DNA of 64,000 bases, taken from contig JAAKBF010000250.1 of the NCBI GenBank assembly GCA_012656075.1, positions 93,836-157,835 of the forward strand. Reading direction: 5' to 3'. The stretch's first letter is position 1; each line of letters begins with the position of its first letter. Source of the DNA: Phytophthora hibernalis. Lineage: Eukaryota; Oomycota; Peronosporomycetes; Peronosporales; Peronosporaceae. Positions 46,144 through 57,125 of this stretch are shown here, in pieces. The translations under genes were made by a program, and so were the position numbers. The notes under the pieces are model-generated. The model worked only from the letters and a program-made list of their open reading frames with translations, searched no databases and was not told the DNA's origin.

Positions 46144-48600
46144 GTGGTATTTTCGTGGATTGAAACCACCGCCAGAATGGGAAGCGGCGAGCCCCCAGCG
46201 CACGCAGGAGCCGGCGGCAACGAAGGCGAGAAACTCGGCGCGGAGATGGCGGACGACGCCGGGCAAGCCCCAATACACGCAAAACCGAGGAACGACAGCG
46301 CAAAACCCGCCGCGGGGGTGGTGGGCGACGCTGCCAAGCCCCGACACGCAGCAGCCGGCGATGAAGGAGATAAACTCGGCGCGGAAATGGTGGCCGACGT
46401 TTGCAAACCCACGAGACACGCAGCAGCTGACGACGAAGGCGAGAAGCTCGACGCGGAGAAGGTGGACGAAGCTATCCAGGACATGACACATAACAGCCGG
46501 CGACGACGAAGAGGCATTCGGCGCGGAGATGGTAAACGAAGCTGGAAAGCCCGCAAGACACCCAGCAGGCGGCAATGACGGAGAAACACTTGGCGCGGAG
46601 ATGGTGGGCGACGCTGACAAGGACGATAACCCCCTGTTGTGGATGGAGACTCTGAGGTTGAGGTACAGGTATCAAGTTCAAAGGAGGACGTCGGAGATGA
46701 CTCGAGCGTGGGATCTGGGACCCGCACAGAACTCGTATCCGATCAGGATTTTGTCCAGGATTCGGCCCAGGATTCGGATCAGGATCGTGACTGTGACCAG
46801 GGAAATCGAGGCGGGAGTGGTTCTCGTCAAGTTGTTGTCGTTCTGCAAACCTGGCACCAAAACTGGGAGTCGTGGCTTTTGTATTTAGATGAGTACAGTG
46901 AGAAGACCAAGAAAGCCATTCCCACGTTCGAAACCATGGGCCGTGCGGAGCGAACCAGACGTCTCCAGAAAACCAAGAAAAGATTGAACGAGGCGGCGCT
47001 AATACCAGAAGGTCTCGACCCATATCAGCGAACCTACATATGTACGCATGGATGACCAGGGAGAAAGAGTCGAGGGTCGGGCAAACGCCCACGCCATCAC
47101 ATCCGGGAAAGGGACTGCCCATTTCGCTTCGTGGTCCAGTGGCAACATCGCAAAGGGAAGTGGCAACTGGAAGTCAAGTTGGTCCGCTTCCATCACAACC
47201 ACCCCATTACGGGCGCGACGTATGCAACCTACCCATGCTCCCGTGGAGTATCTGATGCGATGGTGGGTGATCGTGTGGAAGGAATGCTTGCTGTCGGAGC
47301 AAAACGAGCCAAGATTTACGACTACTGTTGGAGCATGATCAGAACGTGATCAAGGCTGACCTGGACAACATTGTGCAGGACTTCGCTTCGTCAGTGTCTC
47401 CCTGGACGACAACGACGCGACGGCTGCCGAAGTTGGTTCTCTGGCTGCCGCTGACCCGGAGAACTGCGTGAGCATTGCAGAAACTGAGACCGGAGAGACA
47501 GAAGTGCTTTCACTGTCGACTGCATTTATGCGGAAGACATTCAGTCGCTTTGGAAAAATCCTGCTCGATTGCACACACAAGACGAACAGGTAAACGATAC
47601 CTCAGAGCAGGATTTAAACAGGATATATACAGGACTAACCCATGATTTGTATTACAATGTAGACACAACTACCAGCTTCTGACGTTCATGGTAATGAACG
47701 ACTCAGTTATAGAAGCTAACAATGACTGGCACATGGATCGTGCTATATCACATTTCAAACGTACAGTTTGAGATTGCTGCAGTGATCATTGTGATCAAAT
47801 ACATGAATGAAGTGCGAGTTCTGCAGTCCAATATCCTGGAAGCTCGGTTTTAATCTGTCATTTTCACGTAATTAAGTACATGAAGTAGAAGCGCGCGAAA
47901 TCTGGTTTGGGAACGTCGCTAGTGACGATGACTCTCAGGTGGATGCAGCTATTCGTAAAATAGCCTACGCGAACTCTCAAGAAGAGTACAACACCACTCT
48001 TGCATCGCTGAGGGGTCTATGCTCGCGAATTGAACTGGAAGAGTTCTGTAAGTACTTCACCAAGAACTGTGATTCATGTCAAGACATGTGGGTCATGCAT
48101 TTGAGGGCAAAGCTTCTCCACTTCAAGAAGCACACCAACAATCGTCTTTAAAGCTTCTTTGGAAAGCTGAAAGACGTAATCAACAGCAGTATGAGCATGG
48201 CTCAATGTGTAGAAGCTCTGGTGGCAGGTGACAGACGATACACTGCAAGGTCTTGTGCATTCTCTCGCCCGCGAAAAGAAAGGGATTGTGGAAACGCAAA
48301 CACGACTATTGTGGGTTTTGACCAAGTAAGCCCAAACTGCCGACAAAAAGCCTTTGTTCCGCAAAATGCGGAATCCTGTATTAGTCCTGGGCCCATTTTA
48401 CGTATTACCCACCAAGCTGTTGGACCACTGTATGAAGCTGATGCCAGTCCGAAACACTAGACGGGACCCCGTACTAGTTGAAACTGAAGCCGCAGAAGTC
48501 ACCGGTCCCAGTAGAGTGGTTGAAGTCGTGCAAATTAAGGACGTTGGAGCATTCTCGCGCCAGCATATTGAGCTGATTGTAACGAGTGGACAATATTAAG
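46144..48600 (+). pseudogene. decayed MULE transposase with WRKY/GCM1-like zinc finger
   Basis: Pieces of one transposase in several frames. An acidic N-terminal region (from 46639) leads to a WRKY/GCM1-type DNA-binding zinc finger: GLDPYQRTYICTHG, CPFRFVVQW, KLVRFHHNHPI, with Cys/Cys/His/His in order. Next come a linker (MVGDRVEGMLAVGAKRAKI) and the MULE catalytic-core start (FMRKTFSRFGKILLDCTHKT, YNYQLLTFMVMNDS). The later part (NNRL then FFGKLKDVINSSMSMAQC) resembles the region before the SWIM finger. Stops and frameshifts interrupt nearly every block, including a stop inside the NNRL/FFGKL joint. Terminal inverted repeats were not found. Confidence 0.7.
46210..46625 (+). repeat. 72-bp coding minisatellite, about six units
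   Basis: Units begin near 46216, 46288 (degenerate), 46357, 46429, 46502 and 46574. They encode a 24-residue motif of the type DDEGEKLGAEMV-DAGKPARHAA. One inter-unit distance is 73 instead of 72, which shifts the frame. It sits at the N-terminal side of the MULE remnant. Confidence 0.75.
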
Positions 48601-48739
48601 GAAACTGTTCAACTTGGCTCGGATGCGGTCAAATGAATTTACTACCGACACTCCCTGCGCAATACCATGACTTGGCTAAGCAAGTTTGAGATCAAATTCT
48701 ACGTGCTTACCCATATCAACACATCGACGGCCTCGATGA

Positions 48740-49445
48740 CTCTCCTGAATTTGTGTATGCTATACTGTATAGAGTGGTACCGCCGTTGTTGCTGTTGGAT
48801 GAATGCATCCGCGGACTCTGTGACAGACTCGCCAGAGATTACATTACATGCGGATTTGCAGGGTTCCAATCAGTATCTACAAAAACTTCACGTGCGCGAA
48901 ATACCGGGGAGGAAATCGTATCGGGTGATGATCTCGCTCGCATCGTGACTCACGTTTCTGATTCGGATGTGGACTCTGTAATGCTAACTCTGAACTTCGG
49001 CACCACCACTGGTGCTGTATCATCGTTAAGGTGTCTGTCCAGATGATCTATTACTACGACCCGCTTAATCAAAAAGGATACGTGCGGGCTGCAAATGGGA
49101 TGGTCACGTATCTTAAGTTCAACGGGCTCAACAAATATGAAGTGGTGCCGCAGAACAAACCCCATCCGGTTCGACCAATTTAGCTGTGGAGTGTTTGTAT
49201 GCTGAATGTTCATGCGTCAAGTGGTGCAAGGGATCACGAACGACATGGGCGATAACTCTCTGTCCCTGCACCGATTTGAGCTGTTCTACTACACCCTGAA
49301 AGGACGCTTGATCTCATCTATCAAGAACGCAGTAGCGACGGGGTACGTGCTGCCGCAAGGTATGCTTGATGAGGGCATGGCCCCGGCAGTCGGAACTCAA
49401 GAGTCAGCGGACGATGACATCCATCCAACCCAAGCTGCAGACTAG
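48740..49445 (+). pseudogene. decayed Ulp1-type (C48) cysteine protease
   Basis: SUMO-protease-like domain as carried by some MULE and other transposons. The catalytic His (HHHWCCIIVKV, codons at 49001..49027), the Asp (YYYDPLNQKGY) and the Gln/Cys pair (FDQFSCGVFVC, about 49170..49202) are recognisable but lie in two frames. A TGA at 49203..49205 stands right after the Cys block, where the family usually has Trp. The final frame runs to 49445. It probably belongs to the same element as the transposase to its left. Confidence 0.65.
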
Positions 49446-50124
49446 CTCGTAGTTAAGTTTTTCAGGTTTAGGAGCTCTACAGAGTTGCCCACACACGCAG
49501 GTTTGCTCGATGAATACATGACGCTATCTACCTTGGGCGGAGGATACGCATACCGTCTTGACGAGCGCCGGGACGCATTTGAGCATATTCGTCACGAGAC
49601 GGTTTGAATTGTGCACAGTCTCGTGTTGTTTCGGTCTGTACAAGAAGCATAGCCGGTCGATTTCCATCCCAAGGCATGCATATCGTGTGTGCAACCTTGC
49701 TGAATAATTGTCCTCCGAGCGAACAAATGACTGAAGGCGCTGATTAAGATAGATGGCAGAAGACGTTGATTTGGGGTAAATGACAGAAAACGATCAAATT
49801 AAAGTACTCCACAGCGTGACTTTTGCCCGCCACTACCACGTCGGCGTTAGCCCGTATCATGAACAGTTGAACTAATTGAATAGGAAAGCACGACTTGTAT
49901 TTTATTTATTTTATCGTTTAGGATAAAATAATTTTTAGTTCAAGCGAATAGCGTAAGTACTTGTACCTAAAGAGCTGCCTCAATTTCACTCGTTCGTCGT
50001 CATCGTCAATATCGCTCATGGTGACGCCGGTGATCATCGCTTCAAAGAAAATAAGAACATATACCCCACAATTGTAGTTGTCGACTTGGGTCATTATCGT
50101 GAATGACGATATTTTGTAGCCATC
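49446..50124. other. A/T-rich transposon-flank region
   Basis: No gene. An imperfect inverted repeat (ATTTTATTTATTTTATC then GATAAAATAATTTTTAG, about 49900..49940) could fold into a hairpin. A tail-like sequence at 49505..49610 may be the end of the element on the left. Confidence 0.4.
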
Positions 50125-50832
50125 CTCGCATTACTTTCGTGACGGCAGCAACGGGAATATCTCGTTCGCAACAACAGATTTTAAGCGGCAAATCCGATCT
50201 TTTGCTTGTTGGGGGTCAAACACGGTAACATGACCGCTCTCGACATTTGCCACCAAAGCACACCAGTGGTTTTCGTCTACATGCACCGCCATTAGTAATA
50301 CGTGGAGGTGCTTTCTTGAAAGCACTTAAAAGGCATCCTGCAGTGGAAGTCACTCCGGTAAATGTAGAGGCAAGGTCAAAACATTAGCTGCAATCATGAC
50401 TGCCTTGCAAATGTCTCGATGTAGCCTTATAATTCGAAGGGCTGCTCTGTCCAGGCACTCTTCTTCGAGCTGCTGCTTCCCACAGAAAGTTGTCAAGAAA
50501 AATCGTTGTGTAGCACTCGAATAGTCTTCAGTCAAAGTGCAGTTTCGCTTGGTATCATTGCTGACACCGTCCGAAACACATTGCACTACCATCGGGCGCC
50601 AGTTTATGCCAAGTGTCCACTTTACAGCTGCATCAATTTCTGCAAACCGTTGAATCATGATGTGCCATTTCTTCATGTCTTCCACGATGCGGACGTCGTA
50701 AGTAATACCGCTTACCGTCACCACAACAACCGACCTCGGAATGGTTGTGTCATGGTCAGATGACCACACATCCTGGAATCGAGCGATTTGTGTCATACAC
50801 GCCATGATTGTTAGCATTGATATACTACACAC
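50125..50832 (-). pseudogene. second Ulp1-like protease remnant
   Basis: The part at 50325..50131 reads MLSRKHLHVLLMAVHVDENH then WCALVANVESGHVTVFDPQQ, with the His and Asp of a C48 protease. The upstream frame (50832..50350) has HRDICKAVMIAANVLTLPLH close to the joint. No Gln/Cys block is found downstream. Not the same copy as the plus-strand remnant. It directly abuts the tRNA array. Confidence 0.5.
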
Positions 50833-50834
50833 GC
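50821..50834 (-). pseudogene. tRNA-His 5' fragment at array edge
   Basis: Only the first 14 nt (acceptor strand and start of the D arm) remain. The sequence left of 50821 is unrelated. Confidence 0.8.
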
Positions 50835-50835
50835 C

Positions 50836-50908
50836 TGGAGAAGCAGGGTATCGATCCCTGTACCTCTCGCATGCTAAGCGAGCGCTCTACCATTTGAGCT
50901 ACATCCCC
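50836..50908 (-). tRNA. tRNA-Ala(AGC) copy 1
   Basis: 73 nt. Acceptor GGGGATG, D arm GCTC/GAGC, anticodon stem CTCGC/GCGAG with loop TTAGCAT (anticodon AGC), T arm CAGGG-ATCGATA-CCCTG, discriminator A. The G3:T70 pair, the alanine identity element, is present. T6 faces T67, a mismatch shared by all copies. Internal A box TAGCTCAAATGG and B box GGATCGATACC. This copy has lost its downstream His partner. Confidence 0.95.
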
Positions 50909-51514
50909 GGTTACCTCGCACACCTCCCACCACGAAACAAAATCAAGATTGCGGACGCGCCACAACCCCTAACGCGCTACCGAGCACACCACAGCCTTCC
51001 CACACGCATGCCACGTCCCTTCCGCCCGCTACCACGTTGAAGTTTGCCTTCGGTCTTCCCCATGCTCCAACCTGCCGAAACGCCTACGTCAGCACGGATG
51101 GCGCCTTCGCAGCTCGCGGTTGCCTCCACGGTTTATCTACAGTCGTCTGAGCTCCGTCGTAGCCTGTCGGGGTCGCTCGGACGTGTCTTGGGGTCGAATT
51201 GGGAAGACCGCAAGGCCCACTGGCGAACGGAGCGGGACGTCGAATCGGCAGTCAGTGCTCATGTCCACGACGGCGTATCATGTCAACACAGTGGCCAGTC
51301 GAGCCTTCTGGCCTTGCGAAACCCCACGACGACGAAGGAGAAGCGGCAGCGTACTTGTGCGAGCCACACAGCGCAACCCGGTGGAGGATCTGTAGCAATA
51401 GGAAGGCGGTCGAATTGGGTGGCGAGAAGACACATCTCGCTGCGTCGGGCGGCAAAAGCGCATGGCGAGTGCGTAGCGTGCAGATGGAGAGGTTCTGCGG
51501 GCGTGGGCAGTGGT

Positions 51515-51518
51515 AAAA
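51515..51518 (-). terminator. Pol III T-run terminator of the first full pair
   Basis: TTTT on the minus strand, 20 nt beyond the tRNA-His 3' end. The same run stands at the same offset in every unit read. Confidence 0.7.
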
Positions 51519-51538
51519 GCAGCATAATGGTATAAGAG

Positions 51539-51610
51539 TGCGCGTGCCCGGATTCGAACCAGGGATTTCACCGCCACAAGGTGAGGTACTGACCACTATA
51601 CTACACACGC
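51539..51610 (-). tRNA. tRNA-His(GTG) copy 1
   Basis: 72 nt. Acceptor GCGTGTG/CACGCGC (one T:G pair), D stem GTAT/GTAC, anticodon stem TCACC/GGTGA with loop TTGTGGC (anticodon GTG), T arm CCTGG-TTCGAAT-CCGGG, discriminator A. The base before position 1 is G, the only nucleotide between it and tRNA-Ala copy 2. A box TAGTATAGTGG, B box GGTTCGAATCC. Confidence 0.95.
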
Positions 51611-51611
51611 C

Positions 51612-51684
51612 TGGAGAAGCAGGGTATCGATCCCTGTACCTCTCGCATGCTAAGCGAGCGCTCTACCATTTGAGCTACATCCCC
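51612..51684 (-). tRNA. tRNA-Ala(AGC) copy 2
   Basis: 73 nt, identical to copy 1; upstream partner of His copy 1. Confidence 0.95.
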
Positions 51685-52316
51685 GGTTACCTCGCACACC
51701 TCCCACCACGAAACAAAATCAAGATTGCGGACGCGCCACAACCCCTAACGCGCTACCGAGCACACCACAGCCTTCCCACACGCATGCCACGTCCCTTCCG
51801 CCCGCTACCACGTTGAAGTTTGCCTTTCGGTCTTCCCCATGCTCCAACCTGCCGAAACGCCTACGTCAGCACGGATGGCGCCTTCGCAGCTCGCGGTTGC
51901 CTCCACGGTTTATCTACAGTCGTCTGAGCTCCGTCGTAGCCTGTCGGGGTCGCTCGGACGTGTCTTGGGGTCGAATTGGGAAGACCGCAAGGCCCACTGG
52001 CGAACGGAGCGGGACGTCGAATCGGCAGTCAGTGCTCATGTCCACGACGGCGTATCATGTCAACACAGTGGCCAGTCGAGCCTTCTGGCCTTGCGAAACC
52101 CCACGACGACGAAGGAGAAGCGGCAGCGTACTTGTGCGAGCCACACAGCGCAACCCGGTGGAGGATCTGTAGCAATAGGAAGGCGGTCGAATTGGGTGGC
52201 GAGAAGACACATCTCGCTGCGTCGGGCGGCAAAAAGCGCATGGCGAGTGCGTAGCGTGCAGATGGAGAGGTTCTGCGGGCGTGGGCAGTGGTAAAAGCAG
52301 CATAATGGTATAAGAG

Positions 52317-52388
52317 TGCGCGTGCCCGGATTCGAACCAGGGATTTCACCGCCACAAGGTGAGGTACTGACCACTATACTACACACGC
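52317..52388 (-). tRNA. tRNA-His(GTG) copy 2
   Basis: 72 nt, identical to His copy 1. Confidence 0.95.
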
Positions 52389-52389
52389 C

Positions 52390-52462
52390 TGGAGAAGCAG
52401 GGTATCGATCCCTGTACCTCTCGCATGCTAAGCGAGCGCTCTACCATTTGAGCTACATCCCC
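52390..52462 (-). tRNA. tRNA-Ala(AGC) copy 3
   Basis: 73 nt, identical to copy 1. Confidence 0.95.
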
Positions 52463-53093
52463 GGTTACCTCGCACACCTCCCACCACGAAACAAAATCAA
52501 GATTGCGGACGCGCCACAACCCCTAACGCGCTACCGAGCACACCACAGCCTTCCCACACGCATGCCACGTCCCTTCCGCCCGCTACCACGTTGAAGTTTG
52601 CCTTCGGTCTTCCCCATGCTCCAACCTGCCGAAACGCCTACGTCAGCACGGATGGCGCCTTCGCAGCTCGCGGTTGCCTCCACGGTTTATCTACAGTCGT
52701 CTGAGCTCCGTCGTAGCCTGTCGGGGTCGCTCGGACGTGTCTTGGGGTCGAATTGGGAAGACCGCAAGGCCCACTGGCGAACGGAGCGGGACGTCGAATC
52801 GGCAGTCAGTGCTCATGTCCACGACGGCGTATCATGTCAACACAGTGGCCAGTCGAGCCTTCTGGCCTTGCGAAACCCCACGACGACGAAGGAGAAGCGG
52901 CAGCGTACTTGTGCGAGCCACACAGCGCAACCCGGTGGAGGATCTGTAGCAATAGGAAGGCGGTCGAATTGGGTGGCGAGAAGACACATCTCGCTGCGTC
53001 GGGCGGCAAAAAGCGCATGGCGAGTGCGTAGCGTGCAGATGGAGAGGTTCTGCGGGCGTGGGCAGTGGTAAAAGCAGCATAATGGTATAAGAG

Positions 53094-53165
53094 TGCGCGT
53101 GCCCGGATTCGAACCAGGGATTTCACCGCCACAAGGTGAGGTACTGACCACTATACTACACACGC
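53094..53165 (-). tRNA. tRNA-His(GTG) copy 3
   Basis: 72 nt, identical to His copy 1. Confidence 0.95.
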
Positions 53166-53166
53166 C

Positions 53167-53239
53167 TGGAGAAGCAGGGTATCGATCCCTGTACCTCTCG
53201 CATGCTAAGCGAGCGCTCTACCATTTGAGCTACATCCCC
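53167..53239 (-). tRNA. tRNA-Ala(AGC) copy 4
   Basis: 73 nt, identical to copy 1. Confidence 0.95.
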
Positions 53240-53871
53240 GGTTACCTCGCACACCTCCCACCACGAAACAAAATCAAGATTGCGGACGCGCCACAACCCC
53301 TAACGCGCTACCGAGCACACCACAGCCTTCCCACACGCATGCCACGTCCCTTCCGCCCGCTACCACGTTGAAGTTTGCCTTTCGGTCTTCCCCATGCTCC
53401 AACCTGCCGAAACGCCTACGTCAGCACGGATGGCGCCTTCGCAGCTCGCGGTTGCCTCCACGGTTTATCTACAGTCGTCTGAGCTCCGTCGTAGCCTGTC
53501 GGGGTCGCTCGGACGTGTCTTGGGGTCGAATTGGGAAGACCGCAAGGCCCACTGGCGAACGGAGCGGGACGTCGAATCGGCAGTCAGTGCTCATGTCCAC
53601 GACGGCGTATCATGTCAACACAGTGGCCAGTCGAGCCTTCTGGCCTTGCGAAACCCCACGACGACGAAGGAGAAGCGGCAGCGTACTTGTGCGAGCCACA
53701 CAGCGCAACCCGGTGGAGGATCTGTAGCAATAGGAAGGCGGTCGAATTGGGTGGCGAGAAGACACATCTCGCTGCGTCGGGCGGCAAAAAGCGCATGGCG
53801 AGTGCGTAGCGTGCAGATGGAGAGGTTCTGCGGGCGTGGGCAGTGGTAAAAGCAGCATAATGGTATAAGAG

Positions 53872-53943
53872 TGCGCGTGCCCGGATTCGAACCAGGGATT
53901 TCACCGCCACAAGGTGAGGTACTGACCACTATACTACACACGC
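53872..53943 (-). tRNA. tRNA-His(GTG) copy 4
   Basis: 72 nt, identical to His copy 1. Confidence 0.95.
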
Positions 53944-53944
53944 C

Positions 53945-54017
53945 TGGAGAAGCAGGGTATCGATCCCTGTACCTCTCGCATGCTAAGCGAGCGCTCTACC
54001 ATTTGAGCTACATCCCC
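53945..54017 (-). tRNA. tRNA-Ala(AGC) copy 5
   Basis: 73 nt, identical to copy 1. Confidence 0.95.
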
Positions 54018-54648
54018 GGTTACCTCGCACACCTCCCACCACGAAACAAAATCAAGATTGCGGACGCGCCACAACCCCTAACGCGCTACCGAGCACACCA
54101 CAGCCTTCCCACACGCATGCCACGTCCCTTCCGCCCGCTACCACGTTGAAGTTTGCCTTCGGTCTTCCCCATGCTCCAACCTGCCGAAACGCCTACGTCA
54201 GCACGGATGGCGCCTTCGCAGCTCGCGGTTGCCTCCACGGTTTATCTACAGTCGTCTGAGCTCCGTCGTAGCCTGTCGGGGTCGCTCGGACGTGTCTTGG
54301 GGTCGAATTGGGAAGACCGCAAGGCCCACTGGCGAACGGAGCGGGACGTCGAATCGGCAGTCAGTGCTCATGTCCACGACGGCGTATCATGTCAACACAG
54401 TGGCCAGTCGAGCCTTCTGGCCTTGCGAAACCCCACGACGACGAAGGAGAAGCGGCAGCGTACTTGTGCGAGCCACACAGCGCAACCCGGTGGAGGATCT
54501 GTAGCAATAGGAAGGCGGTCGAATTGGGTGGCGAGAAGACACATCTCGCTGCGTCGGGCGGCAAAAAGCGCATGGCGAGTGCGTAGCGTGCAGATGGAGA
54601 GGTTCTGCGGGCGTGGGCAGTGGTAAAAGCAGCATAATGGTATAAGAG

Positions 54649-54719
54649 TGCGCGTGCCCGGATTCGAACCAGGATTTCACCGCCACAAGGTGAGGTACTG
54701 ACCACTATACTACACACGC
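54649..54719 (-). tRNA. tRNA-His(GTG) copy 5, one base short
   Basis: 71 nt. One C of the CCC at the variable-loop/T-stem border is missing. It may still fold with a shorter variable loop, or may be a consensus error. Confidence 0.85.
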
Positions 54720-54720
54720 C

Positions 54721-54793
54721 TGGAGAAGCAGGGTATCGATCCCTGTACCTCTCGCATGCTAAGCGAGCGCTCTACCATTTGAGCTACATCCCC
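54721..54793 (-). tRNA. tRNA-Ala(AGC) copy 6
   Basis: 73 nt, identical to copy 1. Confidence 0.95.
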
Positions 54794-55425
54794 GGTTACC
54801 TCGCACACCTCCCACCACGAAACAAAATCAAGATTGCGGACGCGCCACAACCCCTAACGCGCTACCGAGCACACCACAGCCTTCCCACACGCATGCCACG
54901 TCCCTTCCGCCCGCTACCACGTTGAAGTTTGCCTTTCGGTCTTCCCCATGCTCCAACCTGCCGAAACGCCTACGTCAGCACGGATGGCGCCTTCGCAGCT
55001 CGCGGTTGCCTCCACGGTTTATCTACAGTCGTCTGAGCTCCGTCGTAGCCTGTCGGGGTCGCTCGGACGTGTCTTGGGGTCGAATTGGGAAGACCGCAAG
55101 GCCCACTGGCGAACGGAGCGGGACGTCGAATCGGCAGTCAGTGCTCATGTCCACGACGGCGTATCATGTCAACACAGTGGCCAGTCGAGCCTTCTGGCCT
55201 TGCGAAACCCCACGACGACGAAGGAGAAGCGGCAGCGTACTTGTGCGAGCCACACAGCGCAACCCGGTGGAGGATCTGTAGCAATAGGAAGGCGGTCGAA
55301 TTGGGTGGCGAGAAGACACATCTCGCTGCGTCGGGCGGCAAAAAGCGCATGGCGAGTGCGTAGCGTGCAGATGGAGAGGTTCTGCGGGCGTGGGCAGTGG
55401 TAAAAGCAGCATAATGGTATAAGAG

Positions 55426-55497
55426 TGCGCGTGCCCGGATTCGAACCAGGGATTTCACCGCCACAAGGTGAGGTACTGACCACTATACTACACACGC
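55426..55497 (-). tRNA. tRNA-His(GTG) copy 6
   Basis: 72 nt, identical to His copy 1. Confidence 0.95.
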
Positions 55498-55498
55498 C

Positions 55499-55571
55499 TG
55501 GAGAAGCAGGGTATCGATCCCTGTACCTCTCGCATGCTAAGCGAGCGCTCTACCATTTGAGCTACATCCCC
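55499..55571 (-). tRNA. tRNA-Ala(AGC) copy 7
   Basis: 73 nt, identical to copy 1. Confidence 0.95.
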
Positions 55572-56202
55572 GGTTACCTCGCACACCTCCCACCACGAAA
55601 CAAAATCAAGATTGCGGACGCGCCACAACCCCTAACGCGCTACCGAGCACACCACAGCCTTCCCACACGCATGCCACGTCCCTTCCGCCCGCTACCACGT
55701 TGAAGTTTGCCTTCGGTCTTCCCCATGCTCCAACCTGCCGAAACGCCTACGTCAGCACGGATGGCGCCTTCGCAGCTCGCGGTTGCCTCCACGGTTTATC
55801 TACAGTCGTCTGAGCTCCGTCGTAGCCTGTCGGGGTCGCTCGGACGTGTCTTGGGGTCGAATTGGGAAGACCGCAAGGCCCACTGGCGAACGGAGCGGGA
55901 CGTCGAATCGGCAGTCAGTGCTCATGTCCACGACGGCGTATCATGTCAACACAGTGGCCAGTCGAGCCTTCTGGCCTTGCGAAACCCCACGACGACGAAG
56001 GAGAAGCGGCAGCGTACTTGTGCGAGCCACACAGCGCAACCCGGTGGAGGATCTGTAGCAATAGGAAGGCGGTCGAATTGGGTGGCGAGAAGACACATCT
56101 CGCTGCGTCGGGCGGCAAAAAGCGCATGGCGAGTGCGTAGCGTGCAGATGGAGAGGTTCTGCGGGCGTGGGCAGTGGTAAAAGCAGCATAATGGTATAAG
56201 AG

Positions 56203-56274
56203 TGCGCGTGCCCGGATTCGAACCAGGGATTTCACCGCCACAAGGTGAGGTACTGACCACTATACTACACACGC
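56203..56274 (-). tRNA. tRNA-His(GTG) copy 7
   Basis: 72 nt, identical to His copy 1. Confidence 0.95.
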
Positions 56275-56275
56275 C

Positions 56276-56348
56276 TGGAGAAGCAGGGTATCGATCCCTG
56301 TACCTCTCGCATGCTAAGCGAGCGCTCTACCATTTGAGCTACATCCCC
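56276..56348 (-). tRNA. tRNA-Ala(AGC) copy 8
   Basis: 73 nt, identical to copy 1. Confidence 0.95.
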
Positions 56349-56979
56349 GGTTACCTCGCACACCTCCCACCACGAAACAAAATCAAGATTGCGGACGCGC
56401 CACAACCCCTAACGCGCTACCGAGCACACCACAGCCTTCCCACACGCATGCCACGTCCCTTCCGCCCGCTACCACGTTGAAGTTTGCCTTCGGTCTTCCC
56501 CATGCTCCAACCTGCCGAAACGCCTACGTCAGCACGGATGGCGCCTTCGCAGCTCGCGGTTGCCTCCACGGTTTATCTACAGTCGTCTGAGCTCCGTCGT
56601 AGCCTGTCGGGGTCGCTCGGACGTGTCTTGGGGTCGAATTGGGAAGACCGCAAGGCCCACTGGCGAACGGAGCGGGACGTCGAATCGGCAGTCAGTGCTC
56701 ATGTCCACGACGGCGTATCATGTCAACACAGTGGCCAGTCGAGCCTTCTGGCCTTGCGAAACCCCACGACGACGAAGGAGAAGCGGCAGCGTACTTGTGC
56801 GAGCCACACAGCGCAACCCGGTGGAGGATCTGTAGCAATAGGAAGGCGGTCGAATTGGGTGGCGAGAAGACACATCTCGCTGCGTCGGGCGGCAAAAAGC
56901 GCATGGCGAGTGCGTAGCGTGCAGATGGAGAGGTTCTGCGGGCGTGGGCAGTGGTAAAAGCAGCATAATGGTATAAGAG

Positions 56980-57051
56980 TGCGCGTGCCCGGATTCGAAC
57001 CAGGGATTTCACCGCCACAAGGTGAGGTACTGACCACTATACTACACACGC
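56980..57051 (-). tRNA. tRNA-His(GTG) copy 8
   Basis: 72 nt, identical to His copy 1. Confidence 0.95.
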
Positions 57052-57052
57052 C

Positions 57053-57125
57053 TGGAGAAGCAGGGTATCGATCCCTGTACCTCTCGCATGCTAAGCGAGC
57101 GCTCTACCATTTGAGCTACATCCCC
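57053..57125 (-). tRNA. tRNA-Ala(AGC) copy 9
   Basis: 73 nt, identical to copy 1. Confidence 0.95.

Noticed and set aside
46054..47122. Minus-strand frames with signal-like hydrophobic repeats
   Set aside because: Antisense of the 72-bp minisatellite; the plus strand carries the transposase domains.
50909..51514. 5S rRNA or a further tRNA in the spacer
   Set aside because: No 5S-like sequence and no cloverleaf with A and B boxes was found on either strand by eye.
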